Source: Schlesneria paludicola DSM 18645 (GTDB lineage: Bacteria; Planctomycetota; Planctomycetia; Planctomycetales; Planctomycetaceae). Taken from it: a DNA stretch of 64,000 nucleotides. Below, in pieces: positions 36,343 to 46,553 of this stretch (the stretch's first letter is position 1; each line of letters opens with the position of its first letter). Made by a program: the position numbers and the translations under genes. The stretch lies in the NCBI GenBank assembly GCA_945876035.1, contig CAMCMU010000012.1, positions 34,624 to 98,623 on the forward strand. Direction: 5' to 3'. The notes beneath the pieces are model-generated. The model searched no databases. It saw nothing but the letters and a program-made list of their open reading frames with translations, and was not told the DNA's origin.

Positions 36343-37837
36343 TGTGCGGTCTCTCCACGGAGCGAAAAAAACGATTGTTGTTGCGGGCTGCTTAGCCGCT
36401 GTCTATACGCAGCTGACCACTTCCCCCGCCACAATCGCCTACGCCAAATCGATGGGAGGGAATGAGTTTCATATCGGTATCTTGGGTGCGTTACCGACTC
36501 TGATGCTATTCATGCAATTCGTCTCCGGAATTATTGTCAACCATTTGACATCTCGCCGTCGTCTGTGGTTTTGGGCAACCTTGGTGCACCGTCTCTTTTT
36601 GCTTCCCACGGCGGTCGGGCCTTGGCTGATGCCTGGGATGTCAGGTGAGTTTTGGATCTGGACGCTGATCACTACCACGGCGGCGAATCAAGCCTTGCTC
36701 CATTTTAGTTCGCCGCTGTGGTTGAGTTGGATTGGCGACTATTTACCGCACAAAGGCCTGAGTCATTATTGGGGCGTTCGCCATTTTTGGATGCAGATCA
36801 CCTCCGCCATATCTCTGTTCGCCGCGGCATTGCTGTTGTTGAAGAGCGGACTGAGCATTGAGGTTGGCTATTCGATTTTGATCTGCGCCGGAACTCTCTG
36901 TGGCGTGGCGGATTTGCTGTTATTTTTTAACATCTACGAACCGCCCCTCGTGCCTTTGGCTTCGCTCAATGTCCGCGAGGTATTTGCTGCCCCGTTTCGT
37001 AACATGCATTTTCGTCGCTACATTCGCTTCATGTGTTACTGGAATTTCGCGGCGATGATTGGTTCGCCGTTCATCAGCCTGTATTTGCTGACAGACGTGG
37101 GAGTGGGGCTGTTTCACTTGATGCTTCTTTCCACAATCTCGTGGGTCGGAGGTGCAATCTTCTCACGCGATTTGGGCAAGTTAGCTGATGTCTACGGCAC
37201 GCGGCCGGTGCTGGAATTTTGTATGGCTTTCAAATCCTCCCTAATGCTCGCGATTTTGTTTGTCCCCAAGGACCCCCAGTTGGCCTTCTGGTTCTTGACC
37301 CCGTTTTACATGCTTGATGCGGCCTTGAATGTTGGCATCGTGATTGCCAATGAGGGGTTTATGATCAAGCATTCTCCAGCCAAGAACCGGACAATGTACA
37401 TTGCGGCGACTCAGGCACTATCCGGTGTCGTCGGCGGGATCACTTCGATTGGCATCGGGTGGCTGATGATGGAGTTTTCCGGATTGACCCTGACAGTTAA
37501 CGGATGGACGCTGGGTGTCTTTCAGATGGTCTTTCTGTCTAGTTTTTTGTTAAGACTGTTTGCTCTCGTCTTGATTCGCTCGGTGAAGGAGCCGAACTCC
37601 TGCACGACAATGTTCATGGTGACAAATGTTGCAGAATCACTGTCGTGGCAACTGCGATCAATACCCGACGGAGGTTTCCCTAAAAATCAGCGGATTTCTA
37701 CGGAGCGTCCATCGGACTCTCCCCCAAACCAGATCCCGATGTCGACGCACAATGCGTCGATTCCTGCACCAAAACTTCTGCGAACTCGTGACCCTGCGTT
37801 AGAACGGCTGAGAAGCAATCGAAGCGATCCACTGTGA
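36329..37837 (+). CDS. MFS transporter
   Basis: 502 aa with about 12 transmembrane helices between residues 17 and 420 and a 75-residue Ser/Pro/Arg-rich cytoplasmic tail. The pattern resembles the MFS proteins of planctomycetes that begin with a TIVVAGCLAAVYTQ-like first helix and carry LWLSWIGDYLP and KLADVYGTRPVLEF; the latter is the inner-loop signature. The substrate cannot be predicted. The ATG at 36329 has no ribosome binding site and sits in the duplicated sequence. In-frame alternatives downstream, such as a GTG at 36344, would cost only five residues, so the true start is uncertain. Confidence 0.88.
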   Translation: MDQIPVRSLHGAKKTIVVAGCLAAVYTQLTTSPATIAYAKSMGGNEFHIGILGALPTLMLFMQFVSGIIVNHLTSRRRLWFWATLVHRLFLLPTAVGPWLMPGMSGEFWIWTLITTTAANQALLHFSSPLWLSWIGDYLPHKGLSHYWGVRHFWMQITSAISLFAAALLLLKSGLSIEVGYSILICAGTLCGVADLLLFFNIYEPPLVPLASLNVREVFAAPFRNMHFRRYIRFMCYWNFAAMIGSPFISLYLLTDVGVGLFHLMLLSTISWVGGAIFSRDLGKLADVYGTRPVLEFCMAFKSSLMLAILFVPKDPQLAFWFLTPFYMLDAALNVGIVIANEGFMIKHSPAKNRTMYIAATQALSGVVGGITSIGIGWLMMEFSGLTLTVNGWTLGVFQMVFLSSFLLRLFALVLIRSVKEPNSCTTMFMVTNVAESLSWQLRSIPDGGFPKNQRISTERPSDSPPNQIPMSTHNASIPAPKLLRTRDPALERLRSNRSDPL

Positions 37838-38111
37838 CTGTCAGATGCATCGCAGCTGAGACATCGCACGGCCACACGCGGGGAAACGTCGAACGTTTCA
37901 TCATGATTCCGACAAAATCGATGAGGGAGACCGATGACGTTTCTGGCGATGCCAATCACACGCTGACGGAACATTGTGAAGAGCGGGTGTGAGCCATGTT
38001 TGCCGGACTGACTTTACGAGAGATTTTTCTGCCGTCACCCCAAACGTTGTTTGAACTCAGAGGAATACGCCTCACGTTGTTAATTATCACAAGAAACGGC
38101 ATTCTCTGGTC

Positions 38112-39110
38112 ATGGTAACACACGTCACAGTCATGACCGGTGCGCGACTTCACTTCGGACCACTCGCGCCTTCAGGGAATCGTGGCGGAAAATTTGGCGG
38201 TATCGGAATGATGATCTCCGCGCCGCGTTATGTTCTTTCGGCCCGCGCGGCGGAAGTCGACTCCGTTGTGAGTGAAGAAAGCACGGCCGTGCGCATCAGC
38301 CAGTTTGTCTGCCACGTTCGAGATTCAATGCCATTCGGAACCGACGCCGGCCCCTGCGAGATCAACGTTCACGAAACGATCCCTGCTCACTGTGGTTTCG
38401 GGTCCGGAACTCAATTGGGACTGGCGGTGGCGAGCATTTTGAGTCAGTTATCGGGGGAGCCTAATGTGGCTATCGAGACGCTGGCCCAGCGCGCTGGACG
38501 CGGGATGCGTTCTGCGATCGGAATGTACGGTTTTGCTCAGGGTGGTTGTTTGGTGGATGGCGGCCGATCCGGGGGACCTGGTCAACTGGGTGTGTTGGTT
38601 ACGCGTCACGAATTTCCATCGGAGTGGCGAATTGTGCTCGCGTCTCCGGGCGCTTCTACCGGATTGTGCGGACTCAGCGAACAGCAAGCGTTTGACGCAT
38701 TACCCGCCATGTCCCTTTCTATGACTGGCGAGTTGTGTCGCATCGTTCTGATGGATTGGTTGCCCGCGCTGGTGGACTGCAATTTTTCGCAATTCAGCTC
38801 CGCGACGTACGAGTACGGCAGCAGAGTCGGCCGTTTTTTTGAACCGGCTCAGGGCGGAACGTTTGCCCATAAAACCATGGAATCACTTGTCGACCACCTC
38901 CGCCGACGGGGAATCCAAGGAGTCGCTCAGACGTCTTGGGGGCCAACGATCGCCGCCTTTTTTCCAAATCTCTCGGAAGCCAATCAATTGGTGCACGACT
39001 TAAAAAATACCCCGCAGTGGTCCGAGACAAACCTTCAAATTGTTGCACCGCTGAACCGCGGTGCATTCGTCGAGATCTCAAATTCCGACGGCTCGGATTT
39101 GTCGCGTTAG
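38112..39110 (+). CDS. beta-ribofuranosylaminobenzene 5'-phosphate synthase homologue (GHMP superfamily)
   Basis: 332 aa. It starts with TVMTGARLHFGPLAPSGNRGGKFGGIG, matching the BRASP/MptG family, and has the GHMP phosphate loop variant IPAHCGFGSGTQLGLAVA (about 98-115), GRGMRSAIGMYGFAQGG (about 138) and GLSEQQAF. The enzyme joins p-hydroxybenzoate or PABA to PRPP in the first committed step of methanopterin synthesis. Planctomycetes carry tetrahydromethanopterin-linked C1 genes, so the assignment fits. No other methanopterin gene is in the window. It converges on the glycosyltransferase gene at 39190. Confidence 0.88.
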   Translation: MVTHVTVMTGARLHFGPLAPSGNRGGKFGGIGMMISAPRYVLSARAAEVDSVVSEESTAVRISQFVCHVRDSMPFGTDAGPCEINVHETIPAHCGFGSGTQLGLAVASILSQLSGEPNVAIETLAQRAGRGMRSAIGMYGFAQGGCLVDGGRSGGPGQLGVLVTRHEFPSEWRIVLASPGASTGLCGLSEQQAFDALPAMSLSMTGELCRIVLMDWLPALVDCNFSQFSSATYEYGSRVGRFFEPAQGGTFAHKTMESLVDHLRRRGIQGVAQTSWGPTIAAFFPNLSEANQLVHDLKNTPQWSETNLQIVAPLNRGAFVEISNSDGSDLSR

Positions 39111-39189
39111 ACCTGTGCACACGGGAAAGACCGTAAACGTTTTCCGTCTTGCGAAATGCGGGATTCGAAGAACCCCGCGACGGGGACGG

Positions 39190-40068
39190 TCAGCGACCGC
39201 GGATGCGTCGCAACGCTTTTCGCAACCACGCTGATTTTGCATTCGATTCGTAACGTCCCTTCTGAATGTGTTCAATACGAAACAGCCCGGGAACATTGAT
39301 CGGAGTCCCTTGAGACCCGATCAGCCAGCGAAACGCTCGATCTTCAAACGTCTTCTGCCAGTGACGAACGGGCGTCTGATAATGGGGAATGCAATCACAA
39401 TACCCCACACGACGCGCGACATCACCGTGAGCGATTTGCAATGCTCCAATCGCCTTTTCATGGGAGACCGACTTGAAGCGTTCGGGGTCGATTTGAACAA
39501 CAGCCGGTCCCAGTGAACCGGCCTGCAACAGTTCGTCGTCCCCATCGAGGAGTGCGGTACAACTGACCTGAGTGGGGAAGACCAGCGGATCGTTGCGACC
39601 ACTCAGTTGATCCGCAAGTGAATCGAGACAGCCGCGATGAAACAACTGGTCGCAGTCCGTGAACCAGATCCAGTCCGCCGCAGTCGCTCGGGCGGCCAAA
39701 TTACGACCGATTCCGCGGCGAAACAAACTTGTTCGTTCCAGTGGCCACCACTTCCACGTGACATTGGGCGGAGAATGCTGACCAAAAAAGTTAAGCAATT
39801 CCACGGTCTTCACGTCTTCAACGCTGTAAAACACTGTCAGCTGGACAGAAATTTTTGAGGGCGGGAAGAGGACCAGAGAGCTCAGTTGGTACGCCTGCAG
39901 ATGCGAATAATTCCAACAGTGGCTGACGATTTCTAGGTGCAGATGATCCGACTTCGCCGGTAATGTTTTCCAGTCCGGTATTTCGGGCAGAAAAAGTCTG
40001 CGAGAGATCCAGCCCGTCGCAGCCATTCTGTAAAAATGCTCTCTCAGCGAAAGTCGCCACGAACTCAT
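39190..40068 (-). CDS. glycosyltransferase, GT-A fold
   Basis: 292 aa. The nucleotide-sugar fold is suggested by the N-terminal strand LHLEIVSHCWNYSHLQ, ISVQLTVFYSVEDVKT, the helix with RRGIGRNLAARATAAD, and the DxD-like metal motif WIWFTDCDQLFHRGC (about residues 130-145). The pattern is typical of GT2-like transferases for cell-surface glycans. Acceptor and donor are unknown. A second glycosyltransferase lies 84 bases upstream on the same strand, so both may be one transcript. Confidence 0.82.
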   Translation of the reverse strand: MSSWRLSLREHFYRMAATGWISRRLFLPEIPDWKTLPAKSDHLHLEIVSHCWNYSHLQAYQLSSLVLFPPSKISVQLTVFYSVEDVKTVELLNFFGQHSPPNVTWKWWPLERTSLFRRGIGRNLAARATAADWIWFTDCDQLFHRGCLDSLADQLSGRNDPLVFPTQVSCTALLDGDDELLQAGSLGPAVVQIDPERFKSVSHEKAIGALQIAHGDVARRVGYCDCIPHYQTPVRHWQKTFEDRAFRWLIGSQGTPINVPGLFRIEHIQKGRYESNAKSAWLRKALRRIRGR

Positions 40069-40152
40069 CGGACCAGCCTCCTTATTCGAATCCCCGTTGA
40101 AGCCCCGTATGGCTCGGTATTTCTTGCTGCAAAACGACGATTGGCCGTGCCG

Positions 40153-41025
40153 TTAGGAATGTCCGTCTGTCGGATATTTTACGTCGAACGGTCGTACCGA
40201 GTCGATGGAGCACGGGTTCTTCTGAATTCCAAACGACGTCCACGCCACTCGGCTCCGGACCGTCTTCGTCCGAATTTGCAGATTCCTCGCGCGGGATTCC
40301 GGGTCAATATAGTTCCGCTCATGCTCGAGATGAACAACGATGGCGGAGTGGCGAATCTGAATCGGACGAGTTCCGCTATGGATCAAACGATACCCGAGTT
40401 CTGCATCCTCGCCACCGTGTCCCATACGCTCGTCAAACCCATTGATCCGTTCAATATCCGCTCGCCAAGCGGAGCTGTTTCCGCCAGAAAACGATCCCTT
40501 CGTGGTCGTGATGCGGTTCAAGACTTCGGCGACCCAACGGCCCATGAACAGCCGCAGATGCTTGGTGCTGAGAGGCAATCCTTGAGACAGCAACCAACAA
40601 CCATCAAATGCCCGTCCACTAGCGATATCCTGTTCCGTGATGGCCTGGCTGATCGGCAGGGTGAGCCTCTGACAAGAGCCCGCGAGAAAATATTTCGGCT
40701 TCGCTCGGCGTTTGTGAACCGCCACAAAATCGCGTCGAGGAATACAGTCTCCATCGGTGAAGATCAGGTAGTCGCAGTCGCAAGAGGCGATTGCCCGATT
40801 CAGAATACCACACTTACGAAAGCCGGAATCTTGCTGCCAGACATGTTGTAGGGAGAGCCGCCCTCGTTGACGGAAGCGTTCGATCACTTGGGCCGTCTCC
40901 ACACCCGATCCATCGTCCGCGACAATCAAATGGAAATCTAAATCCGTCTGCTGCTCGTAGCCAAAAAAAACTTTTGCAAGCCATTCCGGTGTGTTGTAGG
41001 TGGCGACAATGACTCCGACTTTCAT
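40153..41025 (-). CDS. GT2-family glycosyltransferase
   Basis: 290 aa from the ATG at 41025 (the frame is open 10 codons further up, to 41055). GT2 landmarks are clear: VGVIVATYNTPEWL at the N-terminus, LIVADDGSG (about residues 36-44), the DxD motif YLIFTDGDCIPRRDF (about 85-99), and the acceptor-site GGEDAELGYRL (about 203-213). It probably adds sugars to an exported polysaccharide or lipid. It pairs with the glycosyltransferase gene downstream. Confidence 0.92.
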   Translation of the reverse strand: MKVGVIVATYNTPEWLAKVFFGYEQQTDLDFHLIVADDGSGVETAQVIERFRQRGRLSLQHVWQQDSGFRKCGILNRAIASCDCDYLIFTDGDCIPRRDFVAVHKRRAKPKYFLAGSCQRLTLPISQAITEQDIASGRAFDGCWLLSQGLPLSTKHLRLFMGRWVAEVLNRITTTKGSFSGGNSSAWRADIERINGFDERMGHGGEDAELGYRLIHSGTRPIQIRHSAIVVHLEHERNYIDPESRARNLQIRTKTVRSRVAWTSFGIQKNPCSIDSVRPFDVKYPTDGHS

Positions 41026-41161
41026 ACACAATTTCTTTCCGCACAAGGGACACACGATTTGGGGGGGCCGCGTATTCGTTGTCTGTCTTTTTCAGGCCAA
41101 CACTCCCGAGCGAGGAATCCCGTCCGGCACTAGCCGATCAACGTCGTGAAATCAAGCGGGG

Positions 41162-41818
41162 CTAAGGTTCGATGATCTTGGCCGTCTTGATGAAATCCAA
41201 TCCGGGAAACTTGGCGTCAAGGAATGCGTTGCCTTGATCTTGAATTTGAGGCTGGAAATCTGACGGTGTACCTCCGTAGTTGTCGTTCAAGTTGTCAACG
41301 ACATCCATCCCCGAGATCACCTGTCCAATCGGAGAAAAACCGTTGTCGTCCAATTGCCGGTTGTCCTTGTAATTGATGAAGATTTGGCTCGTGCGGGAAT
41401 CAGGACCTGATGTGGCGAACGTGACATAGCCTCGTTTATTCGATTTTTTGACGGGATCGTCCATAATGGTTTTCTCTTTCCAGACTGTGGACACGGTGGG
41501 ATCGCCGTGGATTCCGAACTGGACCATGAAATCCTTGATGACACGGAAGAAACGGCAGTCCGCTAGGAAGTCGGCCTGAACCAATTCTCGGAAACGTTCG
41601 GCACCTCGGGGCGCCCAGTCTGGATGAACCTCGACAACAAAGTCGCCGGCCGTCGTTTGGAACTCGACTCGGTACGTATCCGTTCCCTCTGCAGACGTCT
41701 CCGTTTCGGTGAGTGCAGGCGCCTTGGGAATGGCAATATTTCCATTCGTTGCTGGCCCCGAATTACATCCGACCAGCGAGATCAAGGCCACCATCAACAC
41801 GATGTCCCGACATTTCAT
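41162..41818 (-). CDS. lipoprotein cyclophilin-type peptidylprolyl isomerase
   Basis: 218 aa. The lipoprotein signal is residues 1-18 with lipobox LVGC. After a Thr/Glu-rich linker the cyclophilin domain runs about 48-215: CRFFRVIKDFMVQFGIHGDP, RGYVTFATSGPDSRTSQIFI and GFSPIGQVISGMDVVD. The active-site Arg, Phe, Gln and Phe positions are kept. It catalyses cis-trans proline isomerisation outside the cytoplasm. Confidence 0.93.
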   Translation of the reverse strand: MKCRDIVLMVALISLVGCNSGPATNGNIAIPKAPALTETETSAEGTDTYRVEFQTTAGDFVVEVHPDWAPRGAERFRELVQADFLADCRFFRVIKDFMVQFGIHGDPTVSTVWKEKTIMDDPVKKSNKRGYVTFATSGPDSRTSQIFINYKDNRQLDDNGFSPIGQVISGMDVVDNLNDNYGGTPSDFQPQIQDQGNAFLDAKFPGLDFIKTAKIIEP

Positions 41819-42152
41819 TGTTGTTTTCCTGATGGTCTACGAAGTCGTTGACGTGATTTTCAGATGTTCATCGACGGGGTTCTGTTGCGATCTGAGGAAC
41901 GCCCGGATCAGAAAAATTTGCCAAATCGCCGGAAGACATCGCGCCGGATCGCTTGAGAGGGAGTCTGCCCGGTCGATCACGGATCAAATCGATTCCTTCC
42001 AGAATCTTGGAAACCACAATGCCACACACGGGACGGTCATCAACGGTCGGAGTGATCGCAAGGGCTATTGCAATACCACGGCCAAAGATGGCCGCGCAAC
42101 CGTTGTTTGATTGTCGTTTTGGATCTCTCTCTGGGGAATGGTTTCGACGGAG
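41819..42152. other. intergenic region
   Basis: About 334 bases between two minus-strand genes. Open frames here have no domain. The cyclophilin promoter is presumably here. Confidence 0.35.
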
Positions 42153-42662
42153 TTAGTCGCGTGTCTCTTCCCGAAACGGAAAGAAGGCGATCGGAAGGAT
42201 TTCGTGAACGGGTAATACCTGTTTCGATATCTTGAAGGGGAAACGATAAGCGACAATCTTCCCTGAAGTCAATTCACCAATGTAGACCACGCCTGTGGCG
42301 GTCGTTGCTCCGCTGAAACTATTCAAGCCAGCATTGCCGGGGATGATCACATACTTGGCTTTGGAAGCCGATTCCCCTTGAATCTGGAAATCGGATGCAA
42401 TATTTCGAGACCAGAAGTTCGTGAATAATCCCGTCTGTTGACTCAGCATGGCACCGAGCAACCGACCGGTGAGAAAATCCAAGACGAAGACCGCATCAGG
42501 ATTGCCGGTTCCGACATCAACCGTACAAATTGCAAATCGGTCCGCTCGGTCAGTCGCAACCGCCTGGGCCAATTCATGAGGCCAGAAGTAGGCGAGACAT
42601 AATCCCGCGGCCAGTCCCATCCCCAGCCATACCATTCGCTGTTCGCTCGTTTTCGGTTGCAT
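42153..42662 (-). CDS. exported protein, unknown (planctomycete type)
   Basis: 169 aa. One N-terminal hydrophobic segment (about residues 10-26, VWLGMGLAAGLCLAYFWP) is a signal anchor. The mature part has regular beta-strand spacing (FAICTVDVGTGNPDAVFVLD, GRLLGAMLSQ, GVVYIGELTSGKIVAYRFPF), which could be a propeller blade set or sandwich. I recognise the style as a planctomycete conserved protein but not a named family. Stands alone. Confidence 0.6.
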   Translation of the reverse strand: MQPKTSEQRMVWLGMGLAAGLCLAYFWPHELAQAVATDRADRFAICTVDVGTGNPDAVFVLDFLTGRLLGAMLSQQTGLFTNFWSRNIASDFQIQGESASKAKYVIIPGNAGLNSFSGATTATGVVYIGELTSGKIVAYRFPFKISKQVLPVHEILPIAFFPFREETRD

Positions 42663-43108
42663 GAAAATCTCCTGTTTTACTCAGATCCGACGTCCAGCGG
42701 CGTCCAACGAGTCCACCACAAACGGTCATCGTTCAGCCAGACCGCCATCACTTTAGCCGTCGCCTTTTTTTTCGGCTAGTGCCGCAACTCAGAGTCCGTA
42801 TTTCACGAACACGGGAAACGACCGATTCCTCGCTGATGAGGCGGAAGGTCAAGGACTGTCCGCAACAGCAACGGCGATTGGGATCCGCGAGATAACGGAA
42901 GAGGAACGGACACGCGTTCCGTCGCTGGTGTAGACCGTGTCTCCTGATTCTGCCATCGGGCGACTGCTTCTTGTGGTGACATCCGGGCAAATCATTTTTA
43001 TTGAGCATTGACGCTGGACGGTCACTCCGATCAAATTTGAGGATTGCTTCGTACTTTTGAAATGCCTTATTATCCCGCCTGATATCGATTGACTCGAAGG
43101 AATTGGCC
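42663..43108. other. intergenic region between divergent genes
   Basis: About 446 bases. Two overlapping minus-strand frames (42748-43131 and 42849-43256) are rich in Arg/Ser/Pro, extend antisense into the DUF1501 gene and are not accepted. Promoters for both flanking genes should lie here. Confidence 0.4.
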
Positions 43109-44476
43109 ATGCTAACCGTTCTCGGCCCCACCCGCCTGAGGGAGCAAGGTTTCTGCGACGGAATCTCTCGACGCGACTTTCTGACGATTGGCGGGATGGC
43201 TCTGGGCGGGATCGGGCTTGGCGACGCATTGTGGGCAGAGCAGGGGCGTTCGTCATCTCATAAGGCGATCATCAACATTTATTTGCCGGGTGGGCCGCCG
43301 CACATCGACATGTGGGATCCCAAGCCAAACGCTCCCGCTGAGATTCGGGGTGAGTTTCAGACGATCCAGACAAACGTACCGGGAATTAGTGTCAGCGAGA
43401 TGTTTCCGCGAATGGCGCAGATGATGGACAAGTTTGTCCTGATCCGATCGCTGGCGGATTCGGCAAACGATCACGATGCGTATCAGTGTATGACCGGCCG
43501 CCACCGGGGAGGGCGAACTCCCCCCGGTGGGTGGCCTCAGGCTGGGGCTTGGGTTTCGCATGCATTAGGCCCGGTCAATTCAGCCGTGCCCGCCAATGTG
43601 GCGTTGATGTACCCGACCGGCGAACGACGCTGGGGGGCAACCGGCGACGGCGGATTTTTGGGAGTGGCTCATACCCCTTTCAATGTTCTCGGCCGCGAAG
43701 CTCGCAGCACGAACCCGAACATGCTGCTGCAGGGAGTGACACTTGACAAACTCCACGACCGGACAAAACTTCGTCAGTCTCTCGACCGTTTTCGCCGTGA
43801 TGCCGATCAGCAGGGGATGATGACCAAACTCGATGTCTATGCCGAGCAGGCCTTGGGAATTCTCACCACGTCGAAACTGGTGGACGCTCTGGATCTCTCC
43901 CAAGAAGACCCGAAGATCCTTGCCCGTTACGGCCGGAGCAACACACAGTTTCAACGGGACGGTGCTCCACCGATGATCGAGAATCTGTGTCTGGCGCGAC
44001 GCCTCGTCGAGGCCGGTGCTCGATTTATCTCGATGAACTACAGTCGCTGGGACTGGCATGGTCCAGACGGGTTGAATTATCCCCAATGTCGCGAAGAATG
44101 TCCGCTGCTGGACCAGGGACTTTCGGCACTCGTCACGGATCTCCACGAGCGAGGTCTCGACCGCGATGTCTCCATCGTTGTCTGGGGTGAGTTTGGCAGG
44201 ACACCGAAGATTAACGGCATGAACAGTCGTGACCACTGGCCGCAAGCAAATACGGCGGTCCTCGCAGGTGGCGGAATGAGAACCGGCCAAACGGTCGGTT
44301 CCACCAACAAAAATGGCGAAAAACCGCAAACCAGGCCCGTGACATTTCAGGAAATTTTTGCGACGCTCTACAAGTGCGCGGGCATCGACACTCAGAATAT
44401 CCGTATTTTCGACCAAGCGGGTGTGCCGCAATACCTCGTCGAACCGGGAAACGAACCACTGCCTGAGGTTTTATAG
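43109..44476 (+). CDS. DUF1501 family protein
   Basis: 455 aa from the ATG at 43109 with AAGGAA 6-7 bases upstream (a TTG at 43103 is also in frame). A Tat-like motif SRRDFLTIGGMALGG is at about residues 20-34. The DUF1501 body has LPGGPPHIDMWDPKPNAPAE, RGEFQTIQTNVPGI, RSLADSANDHDAYQCMTGRH, FISMNYSRWDWHG, WGEFGRTPKINGMNSRDHW and PQYLVEPG near the end. It differs from the DUF1501 protein at 10101 and has no DUF1549 partner beside it. The reaction is not known. Confidence 0.92.
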   Translation: MLTVLGPTRLREQGFCDGISRRDFLTIGGMALGGIGLGDALWAEQGRSSSHKAIINIYLPGGPPHIDMWDPKPNAPAEIRGEFQTIQTNVPGISVSEMFPRMAQMMDKFVLIRSLADSANDHDAYQCMTGRHRGGRTPPGGWPQAGAWVSHALGPVNSAVPANVALMYPTGERRWGATGDGGFLGVAHTPFNVLGREARSTNPNMLLQGVTLDKLHDRTKLRQSLDRFRRDADQQGMMTKLDVYAEQALGILTTSKLVDALDLSQEDPKILARYGRSNTQFQRDGAPPMIENLCLARRLVEAGARFISMNYSRWDWHGPDGLNYPQCREECPLLDQGLSALVTDLHERGLDRDVSIVVWGEFGRTPKINGMNSRDHWPQANTAVLAGGGMRTGQTVGSTNKNGEKPQTRPVTFQEIFATLYKCAGIDTQNIRIFDQAGVPQYLVEPGNEPLPEVL

Positions 44477-45125
44477 ACCCTCTCCCATTGCCTATCGACA
44501 ATCGTTGAAATCGTTCGCAGCGGCGCAACGGACTTTGGATCGGACCAAGGGCTGTTTTTTTGTGAGGCCCTAAAGACGAGCCTTGAGTGAACTCCAGACG
44601 GGGATCTGTCGTTCTAGGTCATTCTTCTGGGAGCAGAAGGGGATCTTCGTCGACTCGTGAAAAGGTCGTGCGTCCAACCCAGTCGAAAAACAGTTTGTTG
44701 ACAAATCGAATCTTGGATTGCGTTATTCAGGAACTCCACAGAGTCGGACGCTGGTATTTTCAGGGATCGACTTTGCTCGGGATTTTCGAACGGACGATTC
44801 TTGTCGGTTCGAGGCTAGCTCACACAAACTTGAGAAACCTCAGCGCCGACCACACAACGTCTTGTTATAGTTTTGTGTGATCCGATGGAATTTGACGGTC
44901 AACGGGCATCTGTTAATCGCCAATAGAGCCAATCGTGAATAGAGCCTCGGCTTGCGTTCGTCGCGAAGTCCGAGACCGCGATCATTGGCGAAATTTTCAG
45001 CGGGGCGACGACAATAACAATAACTATTTGTGACCAGTATCATCGTTCTGTTCGAGCCATGCCGAGTGATGCGGGCGTGGGGTCGGTGGTGCGATGACGG
45101 CTCTAAGATTTGATATCGTTCTCTC
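44477..45125. other. intergenic region
   Basis: About 649 bases. The frame 44587-44880 has no domain. A weak hairpin with a T-rich loop (AGGGC/GCCCT around 44551-44573) may be a chance structure. No gene is supported. Confidence 0.35.
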
Positions 45126-46553
45126 ATGCAAACTCTGCTGGCGGTTCTTTCTGTCTTAGGATATCTGCTGACGTTGTGGCTGCTCCCCGTCGTTTTGCTA
45201 ACAAGAAAACGTGAGTCGGTAGCGACCGTTGCGTGGGTCATGGCCATCGTGACGATGCCTTATCTGGGTGCGTTCCTGTTTCTTGTTTTCGGAATTAACC
45301 GGGTGGGGCGACGGGTCGAAAGTCGCTTGGCTGCGATCCGGAATGTGAGTCGCTCGGTTCCCCAGTTGGCCGGACACCATCATTTGTCGGAAAGCCGACT
45401 GAATGAGACTCAACGCGAATTGTGGCAGTTGGCCGAGCGGGTTGCGGGGACTCGGGCGACTGTCGGCAATCGCGTGCAACTCTTAACCAATGCACGTCTC
45501 ACGTTTGAAGAGATCGCCGCAGCAATCGACTCTGCACGCTCGTCGATTCACCTCGAATACTACATCTGGCAACCGGATCGATTGGGGACGGAGCTGCGCA
45601 ACCGATTGATTGCGAAAGCCAAGCAAGGCGTGCAAGTCCGTTTTCTTTACGACGCGATTGGCTCTTCTCGATTGACTCATCAATTTTTACAGGCCATGCG
45701 CGACGCAGGTGTTCGCGTGGCCACATTTGTTCCCGGGCAGTCGCTTCGAGAACGCTGGTCGATCAACCTTCGCAGTCATCGCAAAATCGTGATTGTCGAT
45801 GGTCAGGTCGGGTTCACGGGCGGAATGAATGTAGGAGACGAGTATCTCGGAAGGGATCCGTTTTTTGGCGAATGGCGAGACACTCACCTCTCCTTACGAG
45901 GGCCCTCCGTAATTCAGTTACAAGAGGTTTTTGCGATCGACTGGCATTATGCCACTGGCGAAGATCTGCCGGTAGACTCCTTTCGAACGCCCGTCGAAAA
46001 CGGTCATGTCCTTGCTCAAGTTTTGGCAGGAGGACCGGACAATGAGGACGAGGTCTTTCATTTGCTGATATTCGCAGCGATCAATCGTGCCAAAAACCAT
46101 ATCACCCTCGCAACATCCTATTTCGTTCCGACTTCGCCACTCGTCAGTGCCCTGGAAAGCGCCGCGTTGCGCGGCGTGACAACTCGCATTTTGTTGTCCG
46201 GATCCAGAACCTACTGGGCGACGCTCAATGCCGGTCGTTCGTATTACGATTCACTTCTCCGAGCCGGAGTGGAAATCTACGAATACCAAGCCGGTCAGTT
46301 ACACTCCAAAACCCTGACGATTGATGGTTGCTGGTCACTGGTCGGAACGCCGAATTGTGACTCGCGAAGCTTATGTCTGAACTTTGAAGTGGGAGTCGTC
46401 TTATATGACGTCGGACTGGCGGAACAACTGGACCATGACTTTGATCGAGATCTACTCAATGCCCGCCGAATTATTCCCCTCGAGTGGGCCCAGCGTTCGA
46501 TGATTGCCAGACTCCGTGAAAATGTCTGTCGCATGTTCTCGCCGGTCCTGTAA
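45126..46553 (+). CDS. cls: cardiolipin synthase (phospholipase D superfamily)
   Basis: 475 aa. Two N-terminal transmembrane helices (about residues 5-25 and 35-55) precede two PLD/HKD catalytic motifs. The first is HRKIVIVDGQVGFTGGMN (about 219-236), the second HSKTLTIDGCWSLVGTPN with NCDSRSL (about 396-420). The typical IHLEYYIWQPD strand is present. It makes cardiolipin from two phosphatidylglycerol molecules at the inner membrane. Length is usual for the ClsA type. Confidence 0.94.
   Translation: MQTLLAVLSVLGYLLTLWLLPVVLLTRKRESVATVAWVMAIVTMPYLGAFLFLVFGINRVGRRVESRLAAIRNVSRSVPQLAGHHHLSESRLNETQRELWQLAERVAGTRATVGNRVQLLTNARLTFEEIAAAIDSARSSIHLEYYIWQPDRLGTELRNRLIAKAKQGVQVRFLYDAIGSSRLTHQFLQAMRDAGVRVATFVPGQSLRERWSINLRSHRKIVIVDGQVGFTGGMNVGDEYLGRDPFFGEWRDTHLSLRGPSVIQLQEVFAIDWHYATGEDLPVDSFRTPVENGHVLAQVLAGGPDNEDEVFHLLIFAAINRAKNHITLATSYFVPTSPLVSALESAALRGVTTRILLSGSRTYWATLNAGRSYYDSLLRAGVEIYEYQAGQLHSKTLTIDGCWSLVGTPNCDSRSLCLNFEVGVVLYDVGLAEQLDHDFDRDLLNARRIIPLEWAQRSMIARLRENVCRMFSPVL

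Noticed and set aside
43580..44431. 283-codon minus-strand frame opposite the second DUF1501 gene
   Set aside because: Antisense to a well-supported gene, with no domain and no ribosome binding site.
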